From: Verrucomicrobiota bacterium
Lineage (GTDB): Bacteria; Verrucomicrobiota; Verrucomicrobiia; Opitutales; Opitutaceae
Direction: 5' to 3'
DNA length: 64,000 nucleotides
Assembly (NCBI GenBank): GCA_023426435.1
Contig: JAFAAS010000082.1
Coordinates: 1-64,000, forward strand
A program made the translations under genes and the position numbers. Of this stretch, positions 48,904 through 59,994 are shown in pieces; the first letter of the stretch is position 1, and each line of letters begins with the position of its first letter. Below the pieces are notes generated by a model that worked only from the letters and a program-made list of their open reading frames with translations, had not been told where the DNA came from and did not search any database.

Positions 48904-50226
48904 TTAAGCCTTCGGCTGAACTGTCGCCACCGTAGCCTTGGAGACGAGGAAATCAATCGCCTTGTCGAAAATGATCGATTGCTGCACCGCGCGCAGCTGT
49001 TCGCGATCGCTGCTCAACGCCTTCACGAGCTTGTCCGGCTTTTGCTGCGTGCGCATCGCCTCGCGATAGATGAACGAATCGATGTCGCGCTCCTCGACCT
49101 GGATCTTCTCGGCTTCGGCGATCTTCGCCAAAATCAACTGAAGCTTGATCCGTTTTTCGGCCGCTTTGCGCGCGCCTTCGAAGAGCTCCTTCTTTCCTTT
49201 TTCAAACTCTTCCTGCGGCACACCGCGACGCATGTTCTCTTCGATGAACTGCCGCAGCACCGCTTGCGTTTCGCTCTCGACGAGCGACTCCGGCACCGGG
49301 AAGTCGACCTTCGCCGCGAGCGCATCCGAAACTTGGCGACGCTGCTCCGCGCGATTGCGCGACTCTTTCTGCATCTTCAGCTGATTGCGCACCGCGTTCT
49401 TCAACGCATCCAGATTGTCGACCCGGTTCGCTTGAAAGAAAGCGTCGTCGAGCGGCGGCAGCACGCGCTCGCGAATCTCCTGCACCTCGACCGCGTAAGT
49501 GGCCGTCTTGCCCGCCAGCGCGGGCACCGCCGCGAAGTCGGCCGGAAACGTAATCGTCACGTCCTTCTTGTCGCCCGGCTTCAACCCGGCGAGCTGCGTG
49601 CCGAGGCCCGGAATCACGCCTTCGTTTTCGCCTTCCACTTCCTCCCACGTCTGCGGGACTTTCCCGTAAATCTGCTTATCCGGCGCGAGCTCCGTGATCG
49701 GCTTGCCGTCGATGGTGCCTTCATAGGCCAGCTTCACATAATCGCTCTTCACCGCCGGCCGATCCGCCACCTTGAACTCCGCTCGCTCCGCCCGCATGCC
49801 TTCGATCACTTGGTCGACGTCAGCGTCCGTCGGATCGCTCGGTGCCACCTCCGTCGGAAGACCGACATACTCCGGCAACGCGAACTCCGGCCGCACATCC
49901 AAAGTGATCGTCACCGTCACCGGCTGGCCGGTTTTGATTTCGCCGGGCTCGACATTCACGATGTTCAACACGTCGAGCTTCTGCTGCTCGAGCCCATCGC
50001 GATACGTTTTCGCCACCACCTTCTGCTTGAACTCGTCGCCAATTTCCTTCGCGAAACGCTTCGCCACCACCGCGGCCGGCGCCTTGCCCGGACGAAACCC
50101 CGGAATCCGCGCGAGCTGGGCATACTCCTTTACGACGTCCTGATGAACGGTGTCGACTTCGCCGGATTCCAGCGTGACGACGAGACTTTTACGGGTGTCG
50201 GAGAGGCTATTCAGTTGAACGTTCAC
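48904..50226 (-). CDS. tig: Trigger factor (ribosome-associated chaperone)
   Basis: A 440-residue chaperone that binds the ribosome exit site near L23. The ribosome-binding signature is ARIPGFRPGKAPAAVVAKRF near residue 40. The FKBP-type peptidyl-prolyl isomerase domain begins SDYVKLAYEGTIDGKPITE near residue 163, with VIPGLGTQLAGLKPGDKKDV. The long helical C-terminal arms (VRNQLKMQKESRNRAEQRRQ, EEFEKGKKELFEGARKAAE) follow at normal length. First gene of the tig-clpP-clpX operon. A weak promoter candidate lies upstream. Confidence 0.97.
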   Translation of the reverse strand: MNVQLNSLSDTRKSLVVTLESGEVDTVHQDVVKEYAQLARIPGFRPGKAPAAVVAKRFAKEIGDEFKQKVVAKTYRDGLEQQKLDVLNIVNVEPGEIKTGQPVTVTITLDVRPEFALPEYVGLPTEVAPSDPTDADVDQVIEGMRAERAEFKVADRPAVKSDYVKLAYEGTIDGKPITELAPDKQIYGKVPQTWEEVEGENEGVIPGLGTQLAGLKPGDKKDVTITFPADFAAVPALAGKTATYAVEVQEIRERVLPPLDDAFFQANRVDNLDALKNAVRNQLKMQKESRNRAEQRRQVSDALAAKVDFPVPESLVESETQAVLRQFIEENMRRGVPQEEFEKGKKELFEGARKAAEKRIKLQLILAKIAEAEKIQVEERDIDSFIYREAMRTQQKPDKLVKALSSDREQLRAVQQSIIFDKAIDFLVSKATVATVQPKA

Positions 50227-50263
50227 GGAAGTGTAAGAGCGGTGTTAAGACAGAGAATTGGCC

Positions 50264-50291
50264 ACGGTAGGTCGCGCCCGCAGCCGGTCAA
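50264..50291 (-). promoter_or_regulatory. Candidate sigma70-type promoter of tig
   Basis: On the minus strand, TTGACC (50286-50291) and TACCGT (50264-50269) are separated by 16 bases and lie about 40 bases upstream of the tig start. The -35 is a good match and the -10 is weak (three of six), so this is suggestive only. Confidence 0.28.
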
Positions 50292-50370
50292 TGCCGGATT
50301 CTAGAGGCACTCCGCCTTCTGCGCGCTTGCAGGGTCGAAGCGCGAACCGTTTGGTTGCCGAAATCGAAAC

Positions 50371-51015
50371 ATGGCCAGCCTTCGCGAACTCCTCGCCACG
50401 CATGACCGCTTGGTGCTCGTCGATGCGGCTTCGGCGGTCATCCAGGTCGGCTGGCTCGAGCACGAACCGAATAATCCCACCGGCTTTGCCTCCCGTTGGG
50501 AATCCCGCGCCGAGGAAGCCGGGATCGGCCTGTTTCACGCACTGGAAGCGCTCAACGCGAAACCGGCCGAGGCCGGCGCGTTCGTCTTTTGCGACGGTCC
50601 CGGATCCATTCTCGGCATCCGCACCACCGCAGTCGCATTACGCAGCTGGCAAGTGCTTCATTCCCGTCCCGCGTTCGCTTTCCACAGCCTCAGCCTCGTC
50701 GCCCACGCACTCGGCCGTCGTGAACTCACGATCATCGCCGACGCCCGCCGCGACACCTGGCACTCCGTTTCTCTCGACCAAAAATTGCGCCGCGTGCCCA
50801 CCGCGGAACTCACGGGCGAACTCATGATGCCGGAAAACTTCCGGCACTGGTCACAACTTCCCGCGCACGTTCGTCTCACTCCCTACGCGCTCAGCGAACT
50901 TCTTCCGCGCGCGATCGACGCCGATCTTTTCCGCGCCGTGGAAGCACCCGACGCGTTTCTGCACGAGGAGCCGAGCTATGTGACGTGGACGCCGCAAATC
51001 CACCGCGCGCCATGA
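50371..51015 (+). CDS. tsaB: TsaB-like tRNA threonylcarbamoyladenosine biosynthesis protein (divergent)
   Basis: A 214-residue protein of the ASKHA (actin-like) fold, matching TsaB, a partner of TsaD in making t6A37 on tRNA. The family anchor is FVFCDGPGSILGIRTTAVAL near residue 75, where standard TsaB reads GPGSFTGLR. The second anchor is LTIIADARRDTWHSVSL near residue 127, equivalent to DARRxEVY. The C-terminus EEPSYVTWTPQIHRAP matches the PxYLR tail only loosely. The start LLATHDRLVLVDAASAVIQVG matches the usual MxxLxIDTS-type opening weakly. It overlaps alr by four bases (ATGA), and tsaB-alr coupling is a plausible operon. Divergent from tig. Confidence 0.78.
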   Translation: MASLRELLATHDRLVLVDAASAVIQVGWLEHEPNNPTGFASRWESRAEEAGIGLFHALEALNAKPAEAGAFVFCDGPGSILGIRTTAVALRSWQVLHSRPAFAFHSLSLVAHALGRRELTIIADARRDTWHSVSLDQKLRRVPTAELTGELMMPENFRHWSQLPAHVRLTPYALSELLPRAIDADLFRAVEAPDAFLHEEPSYVTWTPQIHRAP

Positions 51016-52160
51016 TGCCACATCACGCCGCCCCGCCCCTGCGCTGCTGGGCCGAAATCGATCTCGCCGCCCTCGAGCGCAACCTGCGCCTCATCCGCGC
51101 AACGCTCCCCGCGCACATGCGCTACGTCGCCGTGATCAAAGCCGATGCCTACGGCCACGGCCTGCATCAGACGGCCGCCCGCCTGATGCACGCCGGCGCC
51201 GACTTGTTCGCCGTCGCCAACATCTCCGAAGCCGCCGCCTTGCGCGAACTCGGTCCCGGCTGGCCCATCCTTCTGCTCAGTCCGCTCCTCCCCGAAGAAG
51301 ACCGCTACCTCGCGGACTACGATCTCACCCCGACCGTCTCGTGCGAAGACGAGGTGAAACGCTTCAACGAAGTCGGTCGCCTCGCCGGACGACCGATCTC
51401 GGTCCACATGAAAATCGACACCGGCATGGGCCGTCTCGGCGTGTGGCACGAAAACGCCCCCGCTCTCCATTCCGCCATCGTCTCCGCGCCCCATCTGAAA
51501 CTCGCCGGAGTGTTTACCCACTTCGCCGCCCCCGACGACGTCGCCTTCACCGCCGAACAACGCCGCCGCTTCCTCGCCGCCCTCGCCGCCTGCCCCGGCC
51601 TCGCGCTCGACCGCATCTTCGTCCACGCCGACAACAGCGAAGGAATCGAAACGCTTCCCGGGTCGAGCCCCTTCAACGCCGTGCGGATCGGTCTGCTCCA
51701 ATTCGGAATTCTCCCGCATCCGAATTCCCTCCTCGCTCAAGTCCGCACCGAGCCTGTATTCAGTTTTCGAACACGCGTGGGTCTGGTGAAAACGCTCCCC
51801 GCCGGCCAGACCATCAGCTATGGCCGCACCCACATCCTCGCCCGCGAAACCCGTATCGCGATCCTCTGCGCCGGCTACGCCGACGGAATCCCCCGCTCCA
51901 TGAGCAACCGCGCCCAAGTCCTCATCCGCGGTCAACGCTGCCCCGTCTTGGGCCGCATCACCATGGATCAAACAATCGTGGATGTGACGGACGTGCTGGA
52001 CGTCAGGCGAGGCGACGAGGTTGTCCTCGTTGGACGCCAAAAACAGGCGGAGACACTCATCGGCGAGTTTAGCGGCTGGGCTAACTCAATCCCATGGGAG
52101 ACACTATGCTCGGTCACAAAACGCGTTCCGCGCATATATCGGACGAACTTGGGTTCGTAA
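51012..52160 (+). CDS. alr: Alanine racemase
   Basis: A 382-residue PLP enzyme that makes D-alanine for peptidoglycan. The PLP lysine is in YVAVIKADAYGHGLHQTAAR near residue 40, and the C-terminal catalytic tyrosine is in ILCAGYADGIPRSMSN near residue 290. Other family blocks are VSVHMKIDTGMGRLG-like ISVHMKIDTGMGRLGVW, NAVRIGLLQFGILPH (an RxGxxxYG variant) and RITMDQTIVDVTD. The start is the first ATG of the ATGATG at 51012, in an ATGA overlap with tsaB; a GTG 27 bases upstream is possible. A short hairpin (ACGAAC/GTTCGT) overlaps its stop but has no clean T-run. Confidence 0.96.
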   Translation: MMPHHAAPPLRCWAEIDLAALERNLRLIRATLPAHMRYVAVIKADAYGHGLHQTAARLMHAGADLFAVANISEAAALRELGPGWPILLLSPLLPEEDRYLADYDLTPTVSCEDEVKRFNEVGRLAGRPISVHMKIDTGMGRLGVWHENAPALHSAIVSAPHLKLAGVFTHFAAPDDVAFTAEQRRRFLAALAACPGLALDRIFVHADNSEGIETLPGSSPFNAVRIGLLQFGILPHPNSLLAQVRTEPVFSFRTRVGLVKTLPAGQTISYGRTHILARETRIAILCAGYADGIPRSMSNRAQVLIRGQRCPVLGRITMDQTIVDVTDVLDVRRGDEVVLVGRQKQAETLIGEFSGWANSIPWETLCSVTKRVPRIYRTNLGS

Positions 52161-52257
52161 ATTCTTCGTCCATCCGATGGATCTAGGGTTATCACCCCAT
52201 TTTATCCATTGACTCCACCCCGATGAACAAGTTGAAGTTCTCCCGCTGCTTCCATCG

Positions 52258-55200
52258 GTGCGCACCCGTCCATCAACTCTCGTCGTTTCAGCTTTCTGTA
52301 GGTGCACTGCACTGATCGTTGCATCCGCCTTAGGTGTGATGTCTGTCAGTCCCACAATCGCAGCGACGAAAACTTGGGACGGTGGTGGCAGCGGCAGCTC
52401 TTGGGGAACTGCCAACAACTGGAGTTCAAACGGCGTTCCCGGAACGAACGATAACGTCATCTTCGACGCCGATACTGCGAACAACAAGTTCAGCATCACG
52501 CTGGGCGGAAATCGTTCGATCACTGGCGTCACTTTCGGTGCCACGAATCTGAACTCGGCCTTCACGCTGAGTAACAACACCCTCACGATCACCTCCACAG
52601 GCGTCACCAACAACGACAACCTGAACCAGACATTTGCGAGCGCAGTCACGATTTCGAGCGCAGCTCAGACCTTCAACGCCGCCTCCGGCGACCTGACCTT
52701 CAACGCGGTCACCCTCAGTCAAAATCTCACCCTTTCAGGCAACAGCAACATCACCTTGGGCAGCGCAGGTGGCACCCTCACCAACAGCGGCGCCAATCGC
52801 ACACTCACGATCAACACCGGCGGGAGCCGCACCATCGGCGCCATCAATCTTTCAAACAACGCCACTTCCCGCACCCTGACGATTACCGGCTCCGGCAACG
52901 CCACTGTCACCGGCGTCATCGCCAACGGAGGGACTGCAGCCTCCGGCAATCTCACGAAAAGCGGCAACGGCACGCTCACTCTCTCCGGCTCCAACACCTA
53001 CTCCGGCAACACCACCCTCTCCGCCGGCACTCTCGCCCTCGGCCACAACTCCGCCCTCGGTTCGTCCACCCTCGCTTTCAACGGCGGCACGCTCTCCGCC
53101 TCCGGAGGCGCGCGGTCCATCTCCAACAACATCACCCTGGGCGGCAACGTCACCATCGGTGGCACCAACGACCTCACCTTCAATGGCACGATCAACCTCA
53201 ACGGCGGGACTCGCACGATCACGGTCAACAACACGGGCCTGACGACGATCGCCGGACAGATCACCGAGCCTTGGTATAGCGGCTTGGTCAAAGCCGGCTC
53301 CGGCACCCTCGTTCTCGCCGGCAACAATTCCTACACCGCGCCCACCAGCGTCAGCGCCGGCACCCTCGTGCTCGCCCACAACAATGCTCTCGGCGCGAAC
53401 GGCATCTCGAATCACTCGGTCGCTTCCGGCGCCACGCTCGCCCTGCAGGGCGGCATCAACGTCAACCAAAGCAGCTTCAACCTCACCGGCCAGGGCGTGG
53501 GCGGCGGCGGCGCCCTCCGGAATCTCTCCGGCACCAATACGCTCGCCGGTCAGATCAATATCTCCAGCTCCACTCTCATCGCATCCGACGCCGGCATGCT
53601 CACCCTCTCGGGACAGGTCATCGCCGATTCCACCACCGTCACCGTCGGCGGCGCGGGCAACACCGTTCTCTCCGGAAACGTCAACGGCACCGGAGGCACC
53701 CTGGCGAAGACCGGCACCGGCACCCTCACCTTGTCCGGATCGGGCAGCAACTCCATCGATAACCTCTCAATCGCAAACGGCACCGTCATCCTCGCCAAGA
53801 GCGCCGGAACCAACGCCATTGGCGGAAACGGCTCGATTGTCATCGGCGACGGCAGCGGCGGTGCCAATTCCGCGATCCTTCAACTCGGAGCCAGCAATCA
53901 GATCCCCGATCACTCGTCGTCGTTCACCATCGCGGCCGACGGCCTTTTCGACGTCGGCAACTTCACCGAAAGCATCAACACGCTCGCCGGCACCGGCAAC
54001 ATCTCGCTGGGAACATCGGGCGCGCTCACGATTGGCCAGAACGGCGGGTCCTCCACCTTCAACGGCTCGATCTCCGGCGGCGGCTCGCTCACCAAAGCGG
54101 GTCACGGCACGATCACCCTCGCCGGCACCAACACTTACTCCGGAGCCACCAACATAAACACCGGCACGTTGCGCCTGGGCGCAGCCAACGCCCTATCGTC
54201 CGCCTCCGCCGTAACCATCGCCTCCGGCGCCACTCTGGACTTTAACGGCTTCGCGCAAACCCTCGGCTCGCTCGCCGGCTCCTCCGGCACGCTTTCCCTC
54301 GGTTCCGGAAATCTGACGACCGGCGGCGACAATTCCAGCACCTCGTTTGGCGGCACCATCACCGGCTCCGGCTCCCTCACAAAGGAGGGCACCGGCACGT
54401 TTACCCTCGGCGGCACCAACAGCTACAGCGGCCCCACCATCATCAACGGCGGCGTGCTCGAGGCCGCCGTCCTCGCCAACGGCGGCGCCAACAGCAGTAT
54501 TGGCAACTCCTCGAACGCCGCGAGCAACCTCGTCATCAACGGCGGCACCCTCCGCTATATCGGCACCGGCGGTAGCACCAACCGCCAGTTCACCCTCGGG
54601 ACCAGCGGCGGCACGCTCGACTCCTCGGGTTCGGGTGCGATCGATTTCACCAGCACCACGGCACCGACTCTCAGTGGATCAAACACCGCCCGCACCCTCA
54701 CGCTCACCGGCTCGAACACCGGCAATAACTACTTCCGCGCCAGCCTCGCCAACAACGGCAGCGGCGCCACCTCCCTTTTGAAATCAGGCGACGGCACCTG
54801 GATCATCACCAACAGCATGTCCTACACGGGCGGCACCACCATCTCGGCCGGCACCCTGAAACTGGGCAGCAGCAACCGCCTCGCCAACACCGGAGCGGTC
54901 AATGTCGCGGGAGGCACTTTCGACGTCCAATCCTACAGCGACACCGTCGGCGCAGTAACACTCTCCGGCGGCGGCACCATCGCCGGTTCCGGCACCCTCA
55001 CCGGCTCTTCCTACTCCCTTCAAGGCGGCACCGTAAATGCCAACCTCGGAGGCACCGCCACCGCCACCGTCACCTCAGGCACCACCACCCTCAACGGCTC
55101 GCTCGGCAGCACCACCGTCAACATCAACAGCGGCACGCTTGCTTTGGGCGCCAACCACCGGCTCGCAAACACCGCCGCCATCAATGTCGCCGGCGGCGAA

Positions 55201-57813
55201 CTCGCCATGGGCACGCGCAGCGACACCGTCGGCGCCGTCACCCTTTCCGCAGGCAGCATCACTGGAACGACCGGCACGCTCACCGGCTCTTCGTATTCCG
55301 CTACCAACGCCACCGGCACGACCACCATCTCCGCCAATCTCGGAGGCACGGCTGCGCTCACCAAAACCGGCGCCGGCACCCTCGTTCTCTCCGGCTCCAA
55401 CAACACTTTCTCCGGCGGCGTCACCGTCAACGAAGGCACGCTCCTTGCCGTCGGCACCACCTCCGAAGGCGGCTTCAAAGCGCTCGGCGACTATAGCAGC
55501 GTCGTCGTCCCCACCACCATCGCCACGGTCAACAACGGCGCCACCCTCGCCGTCCAGAACACCACGCCTGGCTCGCTCCCGCCGGGCACCCAGACAACTC
55601 AACTCCTCAACATCTCGCTTTCCGGGACCGGTGCCGACGGCGGCGGCGCTCTCCAAAGCTTGGGCGGCCGCAACACCTGGCTCGGCAACATCTCCCTCGC
55701 CGGCAACACCACCATCCAGAATCACCTCGGCGGTAACGACAACACCCTCTTCCTCGGACCCTACGTTCAGATCTCTCCGACCACGATCGACCTGAACAAC
55801 AACGCCCTCACCTTCATCGGCGCTGGCGATGTCTATATCAGCAGCGCTCTCGGCAAGAGCACCGGCGACACCGGCAGCCTCCGGGTCAACCTCGCCAACG
55901 GCGGCTACGGCACCGGCGTCAACAGCATCACCCTCGCTGGCCCGCAAAACTTCTACACCGGCGCCACCCACGTCGACAACGGCTGGCTGCGCATGATGAT
56001 CGACGCCGGCAACCACCCCAACGCCGGCATCCTCGGCTCCCTCACCATCGGCGACGGTATCGGCGGCGCGAATACCGCCGTCCTCAGCAACTACTACATC
56101 GAGCAAATCGCCGACAATGCCGCCGTCACCATCAAGTCCGACGGCCTCCTCGACCTCGCCAGCGGCAGCGTCAACGAAACCCTCTCCAACATCACGCTCC
56201 AAGGCGGTCGCATCGCCACCGGCACCGGCAACCTCTTCATGACCGGCACCATCGCCGCCGAGACCAACGCCACCTCCACGATCGACGGCAACATCGGCAT
56301 GCTCAACTCCGGCGGCGGCCCCGCGCGCATCTTCTCCGTCGACGCCGATAGCACCCTCCTCGTCAACGCCACGCTCTTCGGCGGCGACTACCACAAGACC
56401 GGCGACGGCCGCATGATCGTCACCTCCGACAGTCTCACCTCCGGCTATAACGGACTCACGACGGTCAAAAACGGCACCCTCACCCTCCGCAATCACCGCG
56501 CCCTCGGCCAGCACAACTACAACGCAGCATCCAGCGGCACCATCGTCGAGAGCGGCGCCACCCTCCAAATCGACGGCACCGACAGCGATCTCAACATCCA
56601 ATACGAATCCCTCACCCTCGCCGGCGCCGGCCACAACGGCCAGGGCGCTCTCCAAAACCTCTCCGGCAACAACTCCTGGAACAACGCCACCATCACCCTC
56701 GCCGACTCGGCCACCATCAACACCACCGACGGCACCCTCTCCCTCGGCGGCCGCATCGGTTCGACTGCAGGCACCGGGCAAACCCAGACGCTGACCGTCA
56801 CCGGCTCCGGCAACACCCACATCACCGGCTCGATCAAAGACAACATCGGCTCCGCTCCCGCTTACACCGACCTTCACACCGGCACGCTCGCTCTCACCAA
56901 AAACGGCTCGGGCACCCTCACCCTTTCCGGCGCCAACACGTTCACGGGCGCCATCAACATCAACCAGGGCACGCTCGCGGTCACCGCCACCAACGTCCTC
57001 GGCGCGCAAACCAATGCCGTCACCGTCCAATCCGGCGCCACGTTTTCCCTCTCCGGCGGTAACAATTACACGAATACAATCGGCCGCCTCGAGGGCACCG
57101 GCGTCGTCAGCATCGCCTCCGCCACCGTCCTCAAAGTCAACAACACCACCGCCAACACCTTCGACGGCCGCCTCTCCGGCCAGGGCCTCTTCGACAAGGT
57201 CGGCTCCGGCACCTTCACGTTTTCCTCCACCGCCAACACCGACGCGTTCTCTTTCGACGGCACCGTCCGCCTCTCCAACGGCACCCTCGAGTTCGCCGGC
57301 GGCTCCGGCGTGCTGAATAATTCGACCGACGCTCTCTTCATCAACACCCTCGAACTCACCGGCGGCACCCTCCTCCTCTCCGAAGCCTTCATCAACGTCG
57401 GCACGCTCAACATCACCGGCGACACCATCCTCGACTTCGGCGCCACCGGCCACTCGATCCTCAACGCCGACAATATCTACATCGCCGCCGGCAAAACCCT
57501 CCTCATCCGCAACTGGACGAGCGAAGTCGACTTCCTCTTCGCCAACTCCGACTTCCGCCAAACCAACGGCGGCGGCACCATCGCCCTCTTCAACCAGATC
57601 GGCACGCATCCCCAAAACCAGGTCCACTTCGAAGGCGACCCACAATCCCCGGACGGCAGCCATACCACCTGGATCAATTACGACTACGACGGCTTCACCA
57701 ACTGGGAAATCCGCCCCATCCCCGAGCCTTCCACCTACGGCGCGATCCTCACCGCCGCCTCCCTCGCCTTCCTGCTTTACCGCCGCTCGCGGAAAGCAAA
57801 GTCAAAGTCCTGA
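52258..57813 (+). CDS. Giant PEP-CTERM surface protein with autotransporter-type beta-strand repeats
   Basis: An 1851-residue exported protein. It has a Sec signal (residues 1-36, hydrophobic core LIVASALGVMSVSPTIAA), a short start module (WDGGGSGSSWGTANNWSSNG), then a long beta-helix made of autotransporter-associated beta-strand repeats. Each repeat has a core like LTKSGNGTLTLSGSNTYSGN followed by TTxSAGTLALG. About ten are visible, near residues 231, 342, 480, 610, 705, 838, 958, 1032, 1376 and 1543. The C-terminus is a PEP-CTERM sorting signal: PIPEPSTYG, a hydrophobic span (AILTAASLAFLLY) and RRSRKAKSKS, the tail that exosortase cleaves. No beta-barrel translocator is present, so it is not a classical autotransporter. 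The frame begins at GTG 52258; an out-of-frame ATG at 52223 opens a 30-codon frame. Confidence 0.9.
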   Translation: MRTRPSTLVVSAFCRCTALIVASALGVMSVSPTIAATKTWDGGGSGSSWGTANNWSSNGVPGTNDNVIFDADTANNKFSITLGGNRSITGVTFGATNLNSAFTLSNNTLTITSTGVTNNDNLNQTFASAVTISSAAQTFNAASGDLTFNAVTLSQNLTLSGNSNITLGSAGGTLTNSGANRTLTINTGGSRTIGAINLSNNATSRTLTITGSGNATVTGVIANGGTAASGNLTKSGNGTLTLSGSNTYSGNTTLSAGTLALGHNSALGSSTLAFNGGTLSASGGARSISNNITLGGNVTIGGTNDLTFNGTINLNGGTRTITVNNTGLTTIAGQITEPWYSGLVKAGSGTLVLAGNNSYTAPTSVSAGTLVLAHNNALGANGISNHSVASGATLALQGGINVNQSSFNLTGQGVGGGGALRNLSGTNTLAGQINISSSTLIASDAGMLTLSGQVIADSTTVTVGGAGNTVLSGNVNGTGGTLAKTGTGTLTLSGSGSNSIDNLSIANGTVILAKSAGTNAIGGNGSIVIGDGSGGANSAILQLGASNQIPDHSSSFTIAADGLFDVGNFTESINTLAGTGNISLGTSGALTIGQNGGSSTFNGSISGGGSLTKAGHGTITLAGTNTYSGATNINTGTLRLGAANALSSASAVTIASGATLDFNGFAQTLGSLAGSSGTLSLGSGNLTTGGDNSSTSFGGTITGSGSLTKEGTGTFTLGGTNSYSGPTIINGGVLEAAVLANGGANSSIGNSSNAASNLVINGGTLRYIGTGGSTNRQFTLGTSGGTLDSSGSGAIDFTSTTAPTLSGSNTARTLTLTGSNTGNNYFRASLANNGSGATSLLKSGDGTWIITNSMSYTGGTTISAGTLKLGSSNRLANTGAVNVAGGTFDVQSYSDTVGAVTLSGGGTIAGSGTLTGSSYSLQGGTVNANLGGTATATVTSGTTTLNGSLGSTTVNINSGTLALGANHRLANTAAINVAGGELAMGTRSDTVGAVTLSAGSITGTTGTLTGSSYSATNATGTTTISANLGGTAALTKTGAGTLVLSGSNNTFSGGVTVNEGTLLAVGTTSEGGFKALGDYSSVVVPTTIATVNNGATLAVQNTTPGSLPPGTQTTQLLNISLSGTGADGGGALQSLGGRNTWLGNISLAGNTTIQNHLGGNDNTLFLGPYVQISPTTIDLNNNALTFIGAGDVYISSALGKSTGDTGSLRVNLANGGYGTGVNSITLAGPQNFYTGATHVDNGWLRMMIDAGNHPNAGILGSLTIGDGIGGANTAVLSNYYIEQIADNAAVTIKSDGLLDLASGSVNETLSNITLQGGRIATGTGNLFMTGTIAAETNATSTIDGNIGMLNSGGGPARIFSVDADSTLLVNATLFGGDYHKTGDGRMIVTSDSLTSGYNGLTTVKNGTLTLRNHRALGQHNYNAASSGTIVESGATLQIDGTDSDLNIQYESLTLAGAGHNGQGALQNLSGNNSWNNATITLADSATINTTDGTLSLGGRIGSTAGTGQTQTLTVTGSGNTHITGSIKDNIGSAPAYTDLHTGTLALTKNGSGTLTLSGANTFTGAININQGTLAVTATNVLGAQTNAVTVQSGATFSLSGGNNYTNTIGRLEGTGVVSIASATVLKVNNTTANTFDGRLSGQGLFDKVGSGTFTFSSTANTDAFSFDGTVRLSNGTLEFAGGSGVLNNSTDALFINTLELTGGTLLLSEAFINVGTLNITGDTILDFGATGHSILNADNIYIAAGKTLLIRNWTSEVDFLFANSDFRQTNGGGTIALFNQIGTHPQNQVHFEGDPQSPDGSHTTWINYDYDGFTNWEIRPIPEPSTYGAILTAASLAFLLYRRSRKAKSKS

Positions 57814-57904
57814 TCCCGATCGCGCCCGACGTCCCGTCGGTCGGATTGGCGTGTAGCGAAGAATTCACTACACCCCGCCACCTCGCAGCGCGAGGCTTCG
57901 GACT

Positions 57905-59941
<2,037 letters not shown>

Positions 59942-59964
59942 GCAACCGCACCCTGCTGCGGGTA

Positions 59965-59990
59965 GGTCGGGTTTTCAACCCGGCCTTTTT
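59965..59990 (+). terminator. Strong hairpin with plus-strand T-run between uvrB and the coiled-coil gene
   Basis: Nine-base stem GGTCGGGTT (59965-59973) / AACCCGGCC (59977-59985) with loop TTC, then TTTTT. In sequence it is an intrinsic terminator for plus-strand transcripts, yet no plus-strand gene precedes it. The hairpin alone also follows the minus-strand gene's stop by about ten bases. Confidence 0.45.
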
Positions 59991-59994
59991 CAAC

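Noticed and set aside
52143..52158. A hairpin ACGAAC/GTTCGT at the alr stop codon as a terminator
   Set aside because: Only a six-base stem and no T-run, just AAATTCTT.
55075..57663. An 862-codon minus-strand frame opposite the giant PEP-CTERM gene
   Set aside because: It is Glu/Gly/Val-rich shadow sequence produced by the GC-rich, repeat-rich plus-strand gene and shows no domain.
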